Origin: Xanthostigma xanthostigma
Taxonomy: Eukaryota > Arthropoda > Insecta > Raphidioptera > Raphidiidae
NCBI GenBank assembly: GCA_963575645.1
Contig: OY754465.1
Coordinates: 61,465,901 to 61,529,900, forward strand
DNA length: 64,000 nucleotides
Direction of reading: 5' to 3'
Shown here: positions 11,120 through 21,697 of the stretch, in pieces
Position numbering within the stretch: the stretch's first letter is position 1
Layout: every line of letters starts with the position of its first letter
Notes under the pieces: model-generated
What the model was told of the DNA's origin: nothing
What the model saw: the letters and a program-made list of their open reading frames with translations, nothing else
Databases searched by the model: none
Made by a program: the position numbers and the translations under genes

Positions 11120-11400
11120 ACATTAGTCCCTAGAATACACATTTAAGTGGCGCTGTTTGTAACTTCAAGTTGCATACGGCGAACACGGCGGTCGTTGATT
11201 GCTACATACAAATTACATTTATTATAGTCACTAGAACGGTCATTTTAGTGGCGCCGCTAGTAACTTGAAGTTGCATACGGCGAACACGGCGGTCGTTGAT
11301 GACGACCTCCAACTTAAATTTATCAGTCACTAGAATAGTAATTTAAGTGGCGCTGCTTGTAACTTAAAGTTGCATGCCGGGACTTTGCCGGTGAGCCGCC
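11120..11400 (+). repeat. Three tandem units of about 100 bp
   Basis: The block 'aagtggcgctgtttgtaact' plus 'aagttgcatacggcgaacac' and 'ggcggtcgttgat' occurs at about 11147, 11249 and 11347. Each is preceded by 'agtcactagaa'. The third unit diverges after the tgcat word. Confidence 0.75.
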
Positions 11401-12084
11401 GGTTCTCCGTGAATCGGTTCGGACTTTTTTCTTCTTAGTTACACGGGCTCGTAGGGGCGTTTGACAAAATTCCCGGTAATTTTTTTTAGGTCCCAGACCG
11501 ACCCTGGTTCTGTTCGCCGTACCAGTGTCCAACAGGGATGTTACAAAAGTGGGTTTTATTGACATTTTGAGATGCGGACGTAAAAATAATAATATTTTCA
11601 ATAATAAATGTGATTTCTGATTGGTAAATATCAAATTCTCGTGAAACTAAGTTAAAGAAATTGCAATTTATTACCAATTTCAGTAACAGTCATTATTTTT
11701 TCATTAAATCAACAACCTTTTCGGGATCATGGTGATTTCTCAAAGGTTGATAATAATAATATACCAAGTCCCTATTATGGCGAAATATTTAAAGAGCTCG
11801 AGCACGCATCGCAAGACCCAGACCCGCTCCCGATAATCTTAATGACTTGCATCGCATCCGCCAAAAGCTCCGCAACGACTGTTGCGGATGCGGATGTTAA
11901 AAACGATGTGAATGCAGACGTCGGCAGCATCTCAAGTTACAGCCGCTTTTTAATATCTCCCGGTATAATTTTTGAACACTTATTATTTGCATTAGCTATG
12001 TAACGCTATCAGATTCGGATTACCGACACTCAACTGTATAAAATACGTTACGTTATTCAAATTGTACCTTTTACCTGATATCGC
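11401..12084. other. Non-coding stretch with a 'gcggatgcggatg' inverted motif
   Basis: Near 11846-11898 the words gcatcgcatccgc and gcggatgcggatg face each other. This suggests a decayed foldback or satellite piece. The minus-strand frames at 11323-11677 overlap the preceding tandem repeat and are not credible. Confidence 0.35.
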
Positions 12085-12250
12085 TTATTTATTATTTATT
12101 TTTATGCTTCGTCGCTGCACGTACGCTAACGACCTGAGTTGCCGAGCGTCTATAATATACAATACTATACGTCATTAAGTAATATCATGTTACTATAAAC
12201 TTTGAACTGACACGAAAATAACCTGTGATCAGGTATATTTTTTCTAAGTT
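12085..12250 (+). repeat. Dispersed repeat, copy 1 of a pair with 20.11-20.26 kb
   Basis: The two copies are nearly identical over 'tatttttatgcttcgtcgct', 'gcacgtacgctaacgacctg', 'gagcgtctataat', 'atcatgttactataaac' and 'cttgtgatcaggtatatttttt'. The 20-kb copy continues into a (TATG)n-bearing repeat that occurs separately here at 13.46-13.60 kb. Confidence 0.75.
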
Positions 12251-12554
12251 TATAGTATGGTTACACTTTAGTATAACAAACGCATAGTGTCAAAAGTGTG
12301 ACACATTTTACACTGAAGCACGATATACCAAAAAAACACTAATTATAGCAATTATTAATAGTATATTACACCACAAAGGCAAAAAGTTTGAGATTCTTGC
12401 ACTGCGCATCATAACGCGCAGTTCAAGGCTCTCAAACTTTCTGCTCGTGAACCCATCAACACATACGTGCCATTTTTTTTTTCAAAAACGTTTAATGTAG
12501 CCATTGATGCCGACAGTAAGTACTTTCGACCGAGGTATAAAAAAAAATAATATA

Positions 12555-13031
12555 CAGAGTAACCTCTTTATAACGAATCTCAAGGGACCGAGCATTTTTT
12601 TCGTTATATGGAGGGAAGAAAGAAAAATAACCAAATTTCACGTAATTAATTTATTCTAAACACATATAGTCTGTTAACTTTGGCTGACGTTTTTTTTACT
12701 ATGTCAATATTTGTTTTGTATTTATTATCTTATGCATGGCTTGGAATGTGGTGGAATCATCTTCATTAAACAATAGGAATTTTTCGATAAGTTTGGCGGC
12801 ATCAAGTGCTTGTTGAATAGTTGGTGATGGTTCAGAATTGTTCTCTTTACGTCTGTAAATATTTGCTGACGCCTAAATATGAACATATTATTTCGTAATA
12901 GAGAATGGCTGTTGCGCTATAAAGAGGGTATTGATGTATGGGCTTTAAGGTAAACCAATCAAATTGTAAAAATTTCTACGTTATAGGGAGTTTTTCGTTA
13001 TAACGAAGGACGTTATAAAGAGGTTACACTG
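12555..13031. mobile_element. Mariner/pogo-type MITE with TA target duplication
   Basis: The 477-bp segment starts CAGAGTAACCTCTTTATAACG and ends with the complement of CAGTGTAACCTCTTTATAACG. It is flanked by TA at 12553-12554 and 13032-13033. Interior copies of 'cgttata' occur near both ends. It has no transposase frame and depends on another element for mobility. Confidence 0.8.
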
Positions 13032-13454
13032 TATTCTTATTTGATAATGACCAAACTTTCTTCTTATGGGAAAAGACGAAATAAATTTCACATCACAGGT
13101 GGATGTACGTTTCGGATACAATGCTCCCACCATCCGTAAAAACAGTTTAGTTTTTGCTTTGAAATGTGCATCCAATTAAATTGTTGTCATTAAGAAGTTA
13201 CTGAATTGTTCTCTTGAGTTACAGTCCTCTTTTTTCTTTGATGAAGATATCGGTCTACACTCCACAATTACTGCACTCCACACTTACTACACTCCACAAT
13301 TAGTGTTCCGTGTCATCAGCCCAGACTTGTAAAGTACTTGATTAAAAGTATTTCCCCAAAAATCATTAAAAAATTTAAAAATAAATATGCAACAAAATTA
13401 TTGTATCTTCCGGAAGTTTTCATTTGACACCCTTACACGGTGCACTTGAAAACA

Positions 13455-13600
13455 GTTTGTTTTTACACGCTTTATATTAGTTTCACTTGTAAGTTTTTAT
13501 GTATGTATGTAAGTATGTATGTTTGTAAACTCGTTTGGACTACAGCAAGTGGTTTGTTACAGTAGTATAATATGCCAGCAATGTAACTACAGTGTTTAGC
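13455..13600 (+). repeat. Repeat with an internal (TATG)n tract
   Basis: The words acacgctttatatta, cttcacttgtaagttt, a tatg tract and ggactacagcaagtggttt match 20.25-20.41 kb. The tatg run is short and interrupted here. Confidence 0.7.
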
Positions 13601-13672
13601 CGTGCGGTCTAAAGCACGGGTCTTCGCTAACGTCAACTCTCGGAATCACGGGTCGTGGGTTCGTCCACGCCG
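13590..13672 (+). repeat. Degenerate tRNA-like head (Ser/Leu type)
   Basis: The stretch 'tttagccgtgcggtctaaag' resembles a class II tRNA D arm. 'gggtcgtgggttcgtccacg' resembles a T arm with a B-box-like GGTTCG. Acceptor pairing and the anticodon stem are not intact, so this is not a working tRNA gene. It probably heads a SINE-like unit whose tail is at 14.16-14.22 kb. Confidence 0.45.
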
Positions 13673-13740
13673 AAAAAAAAAATTGTTTTTTTTTTAGAAA
13701 ATTTTTGACAATAAATCGAACTAAAAAGTGGAAATCAATA

Positions 13741-14028
13741 TAGTTTAAAAAAAAACTAAAAAACACGCTTTATATCGAACTAAAAAGTAAAAAATATTTT
13801 TTTTAAATAAGCTTAAAACAATAATGAATAAAAAATACTAGTATTATTGTGAAAAAAGCGTGGGGCGCTCGATGTACGAAAATGTGGAACAAAGCGCCCC
13901 ACGCTTTTTTTCACAATAATACTAGTATTTTTTATTCATTAGATATTGTTTTAAGCTTATTTAAAAAAAAATATTTTTTACTTTTTAGTTCGATATAAAG
14001 CGTGTTTATTAGTTTTTTTTAAACTATA
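13741..14028. mobile_element. Fold-back MITE, 130-bp arms
   Basis: Near-perfect inverted arms (13741-13868 and 13894-14028) are separated by a 25-bp loop. Landmarks are 'cacgctttatatcgaactaa', 'aataagcttaaaacaata', 'aatactagtattattgtg' and 'aaaaagcgtggggcgct', all mirrored. A diverged relative is at 33.50-33.77 kb. It interrupts the SINE-like unit 13.59-14.22 kb. Confidence 0.8.
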
Positions 14029-14154
14029 TTTATTTCATTCCCCATTTCACCTCGAAAATCAAAATTCAACTCACATCTGTCATTGGGCCACCTCACTCTA
14101 TCTCTGCGCCAAACTTAAAATTTTTACGTCGAACAATTTCAGAGAAAATCGCTC

Positions 14155-14220
14155 GTAACAGACGGACGGACAGACACCGAAGTGTTTCCATAAGTGTTTC
14201 GTTTGCACGGAACACTAAAA
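14155..14220 (+). repeat. SINE-like 3' terminus with 'gttccg..cggaac' type palindrome
   Basis: The sequence 'cagacggacggacagacacc' is followed by 'gtgtttccataagtgtttcg' and 'cacggaacactaaaaaa'. Related termini are at 15.36-15.43, 31.07-31.13 and 34.65-34.71 kb. All consist of gacgga/gacaga words, an imperfect palindrome and ctaaaaa. Confidence 0.6.
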
Positions 14221-14658
14221 AAAGATGTGCAGGAGTAGAAAAAATCGTGAGCTGTTTGAAAAGCCCTGACTTGCAACTGACAACAAGCAGCTAAATTCAT
14301 GTTGTAAATGTAAGCAAGTCTCTTTATAGCAGGAACTTCAAGGAGGGTGCGTTATATAGGTCAACACAGCAGGAATGACTGTCCTTGCAGGATAGATTCT
14401 GTCCATAACAGACAGGCATTCGTGCACTAAATGGAATTGGGGAACCACGCAGCACACAAATGGGAAATCTTTTAAACCTGTATGCATAGAAAGGATCGAA
14501 CACCTGGCATTTTATTGTTTTTCATTAGCTTTATTGAGAACGAAGGTAAAAATAGACGGACAAGTGCGAGTAGAACTCGCGCCTTCAGGGTCCCGTAACG
14601 TTATTTCATAAAAATTAAATTTGTCATGTAATAATTCTATATATATAAAATCAGAAAT

Positions 14659-14670
14659 TTATGATTTTTT
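14659..14670. repeat. 12-bp target site duplication, left copy
   Basis: TTATGATTTTTT occurs here and at 14920-14931, on the two sides of the fold-back element. Confidence 0.7.
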
Positions 14671-14919
14671 AAGATGAAGGAAGGTTTTGGTTGAGGATCA
14701 TAAAATGAGCTTTACCAGTGTTTCGCTAGTGGCCAACGTTTCGAAAAATTTATTTTCATCTTCAGGGCCTATGAACATGTATATAATTTAGAACATATTG
14801 TATCACAATTTTAATGTAAAAAGAAACCATGCTCAAAAGATAAGTAAAGCTTATTTTATGATCCTCAACCAAAACCTTCCTTCATCTTAACATTCTATTG
14901 GATCAACACTACTTTATAC
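14671..14919. mobile_element. Penelope-type fold-back element C with hammerhead-like motif
   Basis: This 249-bp element has 45-bp arms (14671-14715 and 14844-14888) carrying 'aagatgaaggaaggttttgg' and 'ttgaggatcataaaatgagc', mirrored. A 31-bp tail then leads to the right duplication. On the minus strand 14731-14769 read CTGAAGATGAAAA..TTTTCGAAACGTTGGCC. The CTGA box, a GAAAA/TTTTC hairpin and the GAAAC box are in hammerhead order. It is flanked by exact 12-bp repeats, the same length as for element A. Confidence 0.65.
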
Positions 14920-14931
14920 TTATGATTTTTT
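14920..14931. repeat. 12-bp target site duplication, right copy
   Basis: Second TTATGATTTTTT. The sequence continues with ctttacttgcgc. Confidence 0.7.
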
Positions 14932-15057
14932 CTTTACTTGCGCTATGCAACCTTCTTTCGCGCCAAACAAGATTCTAGGTTAACGGGAAACATTAAAAGT
15001 ATATTGAAAAGTATAAAAAAAATAATCAAGTGACTTGCAATTTTAAAAACAATAAAA

Positions 15058-15135
15058 ATAATTGTATCGGTTGAGAATCGAACACAGCCCGCGTAGCAGA
15101 CGAGCATTCTACCACTGAACCACCATCGCTCGCGA
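15058..15135 (-). repeat. Degenerate tRNA-Gly-like head of a SINE-like unit
   Basis: The minus strand reads 'gcgatggtggttcagtggta', 'gaatgctcgtctgctacgcg' and 'ttcgattctcaaccgatac', close to metazoan tRNA-Gly. The anticodon loop is CTGCTAC, so the GCC anticodon has become GCT. The T stem also has mismatches. It could be a pseudogene or the head of a SINE. I favour the latter because a repeat-type terminus follows at 15.36-15.43 kb, although the orientation is opposite. Confidence 0.6.
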
Positions 15136-15354
15136 TGACTTGTTGCTTACATTGCATTACTAAGAGCTGTAACTGTGTACGTGCGTAGCACGTTGTTGCC
15201 GTTTAAAAACATTATTATTTTTCGTAATATATAACTACAAATTTACGCTTTTCGGATTTTTCCCTTTACTTGTGCTGTAAGACATTGCTTCTTGCCAAAT
15301 TTCATGATTTTAGGTCTCCGGGAAGTATCCCGTACGTTTCTTAAAAGTCTTGAC

Positions 15355-15430
15355 AGGCAGACGGATGGATAACAAAGTGATCCTATAAGGGTTCCATTTT
15401 TTCTTTTATGGCACGGAACCCTAAAAAGAC
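15355..15430 (+). repeat. SINE-like 3' terminus
   Basis: 'gacaggcagacggatggata', then 'gggttccattttttctttta', then 'ggcacggaaccctaaaaa'. This tail type is widespread in insect genomes, particularly Lepidoptera as I recall. It is the best formed of the four examples in the window. Confidence 0.6.
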
Positions 15431-16020
15431 CACGCTATTGTTTTCACTATATAAAATGAAAACAAAATATTTACTAAAAATTTTATAAAACCCTCAACAA
15501 AAGTCGTTTGCAAAGAAACTGTCGCGTGAGCATATACTTATACAATAATTGTCTACTGTTATTATTTACGAAATCAAATACCAACTAATAACGTCCAAAT
15601 GCCGGCAAAAATAGTTCCCGGAAGTCGCGCTAAACTATTCGCAACCGAACACGTGGTCCTAGCAAGCTGCGCACTTTAAAACAAATGAGCATCGCGAGCT
15701 TTAAATAGAAACTTGACCCATTCGCAGATAAATAATACTTATTCTAATATAAATTATTCCAAAACATTTATATTATAGACACAGCTGAGAGGGTTTAGTA
15801 AAACTTGCGTGTCTCTTCTAAAACAGTGTTGTTAATTTCTGTATAAATGCGTTTAGAAACTCGTCAAGAAGCGAAACTAACTATAGGCAGGATTCGTTCG
15901 CACCGCAAAGTGATTATAAACGCTAGACAACTAAAGTCATAGCCGCAAGGTAGAAATTCTTTGATTTATGGATATTTTAAAGTTCGTAGACATGCAGTCT
16001 TTCGAGATAACCCTATAATA
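15431..16020. other. Non-coding stretch without assigned element
   Basis: No open frame of interest and no obvious partner elsewhere in the window. Confidence 0.4.
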
Positions 16021-17112
16021 AAAATTGGTTGTCTGTAAAGTCGGTTTACGGACGATAGTTTTACGTGATAACGTATTCCGTAATACATAACCTAAACCTC
16101 CCAAAATTTGGTTTCAATCCGCTTATCCTTGGTGTCGGAATGATAAGGAATGTCAAAAGTGACGTTTGCAACTTACAAAGTATTATGTTCTAATAATAAT
16201 TAGTTATTCCAATACTTAACTTAGAAGGCTTTGCATTTCACAATATACTAATGTCAAAAAATTGAATTAAACATTAGAAATGCAGCCGTTTTCATGTTAA
16301 GACAAGACATACGTTTGCTTCTAATTTCCATGTACGGCAAACAAAGACAACCGACCGCGTCGCGCCATGCATTACACAACATTGCATTTATACAGCTATT
16401 TTTCTATATAAATTTGTATAAAATATGTTTCTATATGTATAAAAAAAATTGGTTGTCTGTAAAGTCGGTTTACGGACGATAGTTTTACGTGATAACGTAT
16501 TCCGTAATACATAATCTAAACCTCCCAAAATTTGGTTTCAATCCGCTTATCCTTGGTGTCGGAATGATAAGAAATGTCAAAAGTGACGTTTGCAACTTAC
16601 AAAGTATTATGTTCTAATAATAATTAGTTATTCCAATACTTAACTTAGAAGGCTTTGCATTTCACAATATACTAATGTCAAAAAATTGAATTAAACATTA
16701 GAAATGCAGCCGTTTTCATGTTAAGACAAAACATACGTTTGCTTCTAATTTCCATGTACGGCAAACAAAGACAACCGACCGCGTCGCGCCATGCATTACA
16801 CAACATTGCATTTATACAGCTATTTTTCTATATAAATTTGTATAAAATATTTTTCTATATAAATTTGTATAAAAAAACTGTTTAGGCAAATTCTGTTATA
16901 CGAAATCTATGTAAAATGTTCTCCTCTTTCGTTTAAGACTGGTTTCAAACCGATCTGATTTAAATTGAGCGAGAAATTACTAAAAAGCACGCACAGGGTC
17001 AGGCGGAACGTTACGCGTTATGCGTTACACTTTTTCGTACATGCAGCCGGTGTTTTATCAATTTATAATATTGGTGATTCATCAATTTATAAGACGTTAT
17101 CACGTCAAAAAC
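16021..17112 (-). mobile_element. Family C element, copy 2, with an internal 424-bp tandem duplication
   Basis: Minus-strand copy of the family at 8.51-9.11 kb. The end 'ttggttgtctgtaaagtcgg' begins at 16025 and again at 16449, so about 424 bp are duplicated head to tail with very few differences. The far end near 17.1 kb reads 'gacgttatcacgtcaaaa'. The interior holds 'cctcccaaaatttggtttca', which is shared with the 50.5-kb copy. No transposase is visible. Confidence 0.75.
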
Positions 17113-17533
17113 CGGTTGAGTGGTTTCTCAGATTTATAGCTTCGTCCGATGTCGCTAGTTAGGTATTTCATTAGCGCCACCGATCTAAAAGGTTCTGAAG
17201 TTAGTCACAAACAGCGCCGCAAAGGCATATTTTAGAGCCGTTGATACTCCCAACACCTCACAGCTACCTGCACGGAACGTGCGCTCGTCGGTGATTGGCT
17301 GTGATCGCTCGTTGCCTTTGTCACTTGTCGCTTTCCTGCTTTAAAATACAGACGAGTACGCTATTGTCAAGTTGTTATTGTTATCTCTGTTGCTATGTTA
17401 GTTTTGTTGTTTCAACTGACTGTACAAGCGCAAGCCTGCATTCGCATCTAACTTCCGAGCCTTTTAGATTCGTGGCGCGTACTATAACAGCGCAGTTTTG
17501 ACTCCGACCTCGTAAACGAGATATATTATACTA
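17113..17533. other. GC-richer stretch, unassigned
   Basis: Composition increases from 17.17 to 17.51 kb. A 68-codon TTG-initiated frame (17295-17501) is Ser/Cys-rich and not convincing. It could be an old element end or a promoter remnant. Confidence 0.25.
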
Positions 17534-18142
17534 TAGCGGTCCCGCCCGGTTTCACCCGGGTGCAAAAGAATGAATGGAGAAGGAAGGGACATGAGTACAC
17601 ACATTCATCTTAGTTTACCGAGATGAATGTTGTGTCCAAATTTCATGATGATCGGAGTTACCGTTCAAAAGTTTTTGTCGATAAAGAGCAGTATTTAAAC
17701 TTTTTTTAACGAATAATTTTTTTTAAATGAATTAAATAAAATTAAAATAAATTTAAATGTAAGCCTTAGAAGAAAGCAATGTAAAAAATAAAAAAAAAAT
17801 AAAAATATATTCACCCAACGTGGGGCTCGAACCCACGACCCTGATATTGACAGTCGCATGCGCTACCGATTGATCTACCAGAGGTTGCGTTCTTTCATCA
17901 CTAATATGAGTATATCTAGTTAGTGCATTTCACATGAATAGAAGCTTATTTTTGAGATACTTTTTGCAACATTTTTCATTAAAGCTCCGCTCCTAATCGT
18001 CGTAGCGTAATATTATATAGCCTATAGCCTCCCTCGGTAAATGGGCTATCCAACAAAAAAAAAATTTTCAATTTGAACCAGTAGTTCCTGAGATTAGCGC
18101 GTTCAAACAAACAAACTCTTCAGCTTTATATATTAGTATAGA
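17534..18142 (-). mobile_element. Helitron family A, long form with tRNA-Lys-like module
   Basis: On the minus strand it begins TCTATACTAATATATAAAGC and ends with the gcacccgggtgaaaccgggc hairpin and gaccgCTAT (CTAG decayed). Inside, 'gctataggctatataatatt' and 'gtaactccgatcatcatg' match the other copies. A tRNA-Lys-like block lies at 17816-17891. There is no Rep/helicase, so it is non-autonomous. Confidence 0.8.
17816..17891 (-). repeat. tRNA-Lys-like module inside a Helitron
   Basis: The minus strand contains 'tagatcaatcggtagcgcat' (A-box region), 'gcgactgtcaatatcagggt', and 'cgtgggttcgagccccacg' followed by ttggg. The 3' half matches tRNA-Lys almost exactly, including the T arm. The acceptor strands do not pair and the anticodon stem is broken, so it is not a functional tRNA. 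Confidence 0.75.
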
Positions 18143-18149
18143 TAGTACA

Positions 18150-18330
18150 GGCCGCTGCCCACGAGGCTGGTTTTGCCGCTAGATTCGGTTGCTAGGTGTC
18201 AAGTGTGCTGTGGCGCTGCGTCCTGATGGCTTTTATCTGTTCACTTCACACGATGCGTGTTTTAAAGCTAGCTTTCTTGATGGTTTTGGAGCGCGCGCAG
18301 TCACAGTTCAAATGTTAACAAAAGTTGATG
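18150..18330 (+). repeat. Dispersed repeat family F, copy 1
   Basis: 'cacgaggctggttttgccgc' occurs near 18159, and its complement is near 59.75 kb. The partner also shares acaaaagt, acatttattgt and cgcagtcac words. The block is GC-richer than its surroundings and has no coding frame. Confidence 0.5.
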
Positions 18331-18485
18331 TTTATTGTTCAAATCTTTGATTACCGTCTGATTAGTACTCTTCAATAAATAAAATTGTCGACCAATTTTT
18401 CAGACAAATATATTGACAAAAATATATAATTATAATTCAATAAATTTACGTTTTGGTCCGGATTTGGATCTATTTCAGAATTGAG
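18330..18485 (-). repeat. Penelope-like module with a decayed hammerhead-like core
   Basis: Minus-strand counterpart of 2643-2790. It shares 'attggtcgacaattttattt' and 'gattaccgtctgatta'. The core at 18449-18478 reads CTGAAATAGATCC, AAATCC, GGACCAAAACG, so the hairpin and the GAAAC box each carry a substitution. Confidence 0.5.
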
Positions 18486-18703
18486 CTTAAAAATATAAAA
18501 ATAGTTGACAAAACCAAAACTGCACATCCCGCAAGTTTTCCACTGTATGATAAAAATGAAAAAAAAACAATTGAAAAAATATTTTAAAGAAGATTTAGGA
18601 AGATTAAAAATTTAAAGAAATCGATACCTAATTAAATATATAAAAAAAATTTTAAAAACTTGGAAAAATATTTTTTTTAGTTAAATAAAATAAAAAAAAT
18701 ATA

Positions 18704-18889
18704 TTAATAAGAATCGCAGGATTGTGGACAAAAAGTTCTTTATTCAGTGTACGACGTTTCGTCTATAAATTTAGACTTTTTCAAGTACAATTAATTGTAG
18801 GTACTTGAAAAAGTCTAAATTTATAGACGAAACCTCGTACACTGAATAAAGAACTTTTTTGTCCACAATCCTGCGATTCTTATTAATAA
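18704..18889. mobile_element. Penelope-type fold-back element B with paired hammerhead-like motifs
   Basis: A near-perfect inverted repeat about 85 bp per arm, with only about 18 bp between arms. The outer parts share atcgcaggattgtggacaaa with element A at 2.06 kb. Both arms keep CTTGAAAAAGTCTA..TAGACGAAAC (18749-18785 minus, 18804-18840 plus). The right arm has CCTCG where the left has CGTCG. The tail 'tctcgagggacacgatttct' matches element A's tail. Flanks are A/T-rich, so the target duplication cannot be fixed. Confidence 0.65.
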
Positions 18890-18993
18890 TTGTCTCGAGG
18901 GACACGATTTCTAATATATAAAAAAATATATATAATATATAAATACCAAGTGAAATAAAATGGAATAGAAAAAAATTAAAATCAATTATTTCG

Positions 18994-19062
18994 GCCGGAA
19001 TCGAACTCGGGACCTTGCTGACCTAATTGCTTATCCACTACGCCACGAAGCTTGATGTATTA
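18994..19062 (-). repeat. Degenerate tRNA-like sequence
   Basis: The minus strand reads 'cgtggcgtagtggataagca' and 'ggtcccgagttcgattccgg'. D- and T-arm words resemble tRNA-Val or a similar species. The anticodon arm is not well formed. It is probably a SINE head or tRNA pseudogene. Confidence 0.45.
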
Positions 19063-20105
19063 TTTCGAAACCGTACATAATTCGTCGTGTAGTTAGTATA
19101 TGAAACGAAATCCTTTTTATTCAACCGTCACTGATTAATATTAAAGTATCATGGCAACATATTATGCATGTTTACTGATAACAGACAACGAAAGTCATGG
19201 ACTTTATTAAACTTTGTTGATAAACAGTTCATGTGACTAACAATTAATTAATTATTTATTATTTACGTACAGAAAATAAACCATAAATAGGTGCATTCAA
19301 AATAAAAAGTCGTTGATGACGGAAAAAGCAGCGAAAATAATTCTGAAGGCGTAATCCGGTCAACCAGGAAAAATTTAAAAGAATAGTTTCCCGAATTCTA
19401 AAATTTTGTTAAATATAATCGATACGCTGTTGCATATTATACCAAAATTCCTGAACTGTGTTATTTATATCAGAAATGTTAAAAACAAAGAGCGTCGTTC
19501 AATGTTTGTCTCATTTTAGCTCACACAGTATTCAACTCGTCAAGAAAAGAGAACAGAATGTAAAAACACCGTTAATTTTAACATTTCTATCATGCAGCAA
19601 AAAACAATTTTTGCACACCCCTAAAAAAATAGCTGTTTTTCCATGTCTTTACAACGGTCGTGAAATGACTCATTTCGCACTAGTGCGTGAGGTAAAACAA
19701 AAAACGCGATTTTACCAAACCAAGAGTAATTTTCAAAGTCAGCTATCGTTTAATTCTATAAGATGAAGAGAGATAGCAAAGCGACACAAAGCAGGCTAAG
19801 TTTTCGTAAATAATCTAAATGAAATGCAATATGGTCGCACACAGCGATGACACCAGCCATCAGAAATATTATTATGAAGTGAAAATCGGCTTTTTTTTAG
19901 GTGCGTGCAAAAAATCGGCTGTGATGTTATTTTGGCTCGTGTGACTATAATTCGCTATCACTCGTGTAACATAGTGTCATTTACTCACCTAAAATAAACT
20001 TCATTACAAAAAAAGTATATAGTTACGCCCCTGCCTATAAAAAAGTCGGTTTACCGTGTAAATTAATAATTTTTTTTTGTGTTCGTACGCCGCACAACCT
20101 AATGT
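19063..20105. other. Non-coding stretch without assigned element
   Basis: The longest frame (19458-19766, 102 codons) is basic and shows no domain, splice or poly(A) context. A few words recur near 7.66 kb. Confidence 0.35.
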
Positions 20106-20415
20106 TTTCTTTATTATTTATTTTTATGCTTCGTCGCTGCACGTACGCTAACGACCTGAGCTGTCGAGCGTCTATAATTTACAATACTGTAATATCATGT
20201 TACTATAAACTTTGAACTGACACGAAAATAACTTGTGATCAGGTATATTTTTTACACGCTTTATATTAACTTCACTTGTAAGTTTGTATGTATGTATGTA
20301 TGTATGTATGTATGTATGTATGTATGTATGTATGTATGTATGTATGTATGTTTGTTTGTTTGTAACTTTCATTTGGACTACAGCAAGTGGTTTATATAGC
20401 GGTATAATATGGAGT
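20106..20415 (+). repeat. Dispersed repeat copy 2 fused to a (TATG)n-bearing repeat
   Basis: 20106-20255 copies 12.085-12.25 kb. 20250-20415 copies 13.455-13.60 kb. The (TATG)n tract has about 16 units at 20286-20350 and produces the open frames seen on both strands there. Confidence 0.75.
20286..20350. repeat. (TATG)n microsatellite
   Basis: Uninterrupted tandem TATG, then three TTTG units. Confidence 0.95.
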
Positions 20416-20864
20416 TTTACAACGACATTAGACTGCTCCTTAAAATATAAAAATTGTAATTTTATGTTCTAAGGTCATTATTAAATAAAAAAATTTGATA
20501 ATTCTTCCTTTCATTTTTCATTTTATTAAAAAAAAAATTTAAACCATAATAATTTAGTCTGTACACTAATAACACGATCCAGGCATAGTAAATGAATTAA
20601 TATGAGTGCTATTTAAAATTTAAATTTTGTTTCTTTGAAAGACGCAAACATCTCCAAAATATATACGTCTCAGCACCTCTCCATGCGAATAGCAAGGTGA
20701 TAGTCACGCCATAGTTTCGAATTTAGTACAGAAAGATAATAGTATTCGTGACTTGAACCATGTATTTATCTAGTTATTGACTAAACTGCATTTGGACACG
20801 ACTGTTACCGTCAGGGCCGGCCTAAGAAATACCAATATAATCATCACAACCATCATAATCATAA

Positions 20865-21201
20865 TCTATACTAATATTATATAAAACCGAAGAGTTTATT
20901 TGTTTGGTTGAACGCACTAATCTCAGGAACTACTGGTTCATATTGAAACATTTTTTTCTCGAGGAAGGCTATAGGCTATATAATACCACGCTACGACTAA
21001 TAGGAGCGGAGCATCAATGAAAAATCTTGCAAAATGTAACTCAAAATGTGTCCGTCCGAAAAAAACTTTTGAACTGTAACTCCGATCATTATGTAATTTG
21101 GACACAACATTCATCTCGGTAAACTAAGATGAACGTGCGTACTCATGTACCGCCCCCCATTCGTTCTTTTGCGCCCGGGTGATACCGGGCGAGACCGCTA
21201 G
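20865..21201 (+). mobile_element. Helitron family A, short form without tRNA module
   Basis: Starts TCTATACTAATATTATATAA after A and ends gaccgCTAG before T. The expected A^T insertion and the 3' hairpin (cgcccgggtgataccgggc) are present. Length is 337 bp. The 5' and 3' halves join at 'tgtccgtccgaaaaaaactt', the point where long forms carry the tRNA-Lys-like block. Confidence 0.85.
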
Positions 21202-21202
21202 T

Positions 21203-21470
21203 ATATTATAAAACAAAGTTCCCCAGCCGCGTCTGTCTGAACGCGATAAACTCAAAAACTAAGGAACGGATTGCCATACGGTTTTCACTAATAGAAAGAG
21301 CGATAAACGAGGAAGGTTTTTGTAAATATTCTGTACAAAATAAGGATATTTTGTAAATAAAAACGATATTCGTATTATGTCGCGACATCACGTAGGCGGG
21401 AGCAAGCTCGTGCAATAAGGAGTCGGAAACAGCTATCATATTCTGTGCAAATGCGAGGCTTTGGATCGTT
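21203..21470 (+). mobile_element. Helitron family B, 5' part
   Basis: It follows the previous Helitron directly. It shares 'cgcgtctgtctgaacgcgat', 'aaactcaaaaacta', 'gttttcactaatagaaagag' and 'cgataaacgaggaaggttt' with the copies at 22.78, 58.87 and 59.26 kb. A CTAG end could not be placed. Confidence 0.55.
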
Positions 21471-21654
21471 GAAGACAGGACAATCAAGAATGAGTTCAGA
21501 AGATTATATCAACCATCCAGTCCACGGCCTGCACAAGCCAGTACAAGGAACGAGGATACTGGATCGGGTGACATAAGACATTGGGAGATATAGCACAATA
21601 AGCCCTAGTAATGTTCCCGGTAACAAACTGACTCCCATAAACAAAAAAAGACGG

Positions 21655-21675
21655 GTTGCACTCCGGGAGTGCCTG
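21655..21675. repeat. Short perfect palindrome
   Basis: gcactccgggagtgc is a self-complementary 15-mer with one central base. It lies beside the start of the tandem array. Confidence 0.5.
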
Positions 21676-21697
21676 CAGAAGTGAAAACATGAATATT

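Noticed and set aside
11323..11677. Two overlapping minus-strand frames of 103 and 63 codons
   Set aside because: They overlap a 100-bp tandem repeat, are basic and low in complexity, and have no supporting signals.
17816..17891. Functional tRNA-Lys gene
   Set aside because: The T arm and A/B boxes are good, but acceptor strands do not pair and the anticodon stem is broken. The block recurs inside Helitron copies.
19458..19766. 102-codon plus frame
   Set aside because: No domain, no start context, no splice or poly(A) signal. Words recur elsewhere as repeat sequence.
20172..20472. Open frames on both strands with Tyr-Ile-His-Thr or Met-Tyr-Val-Cys repeats
   Set aside because: Products of the (TATG)n tract.
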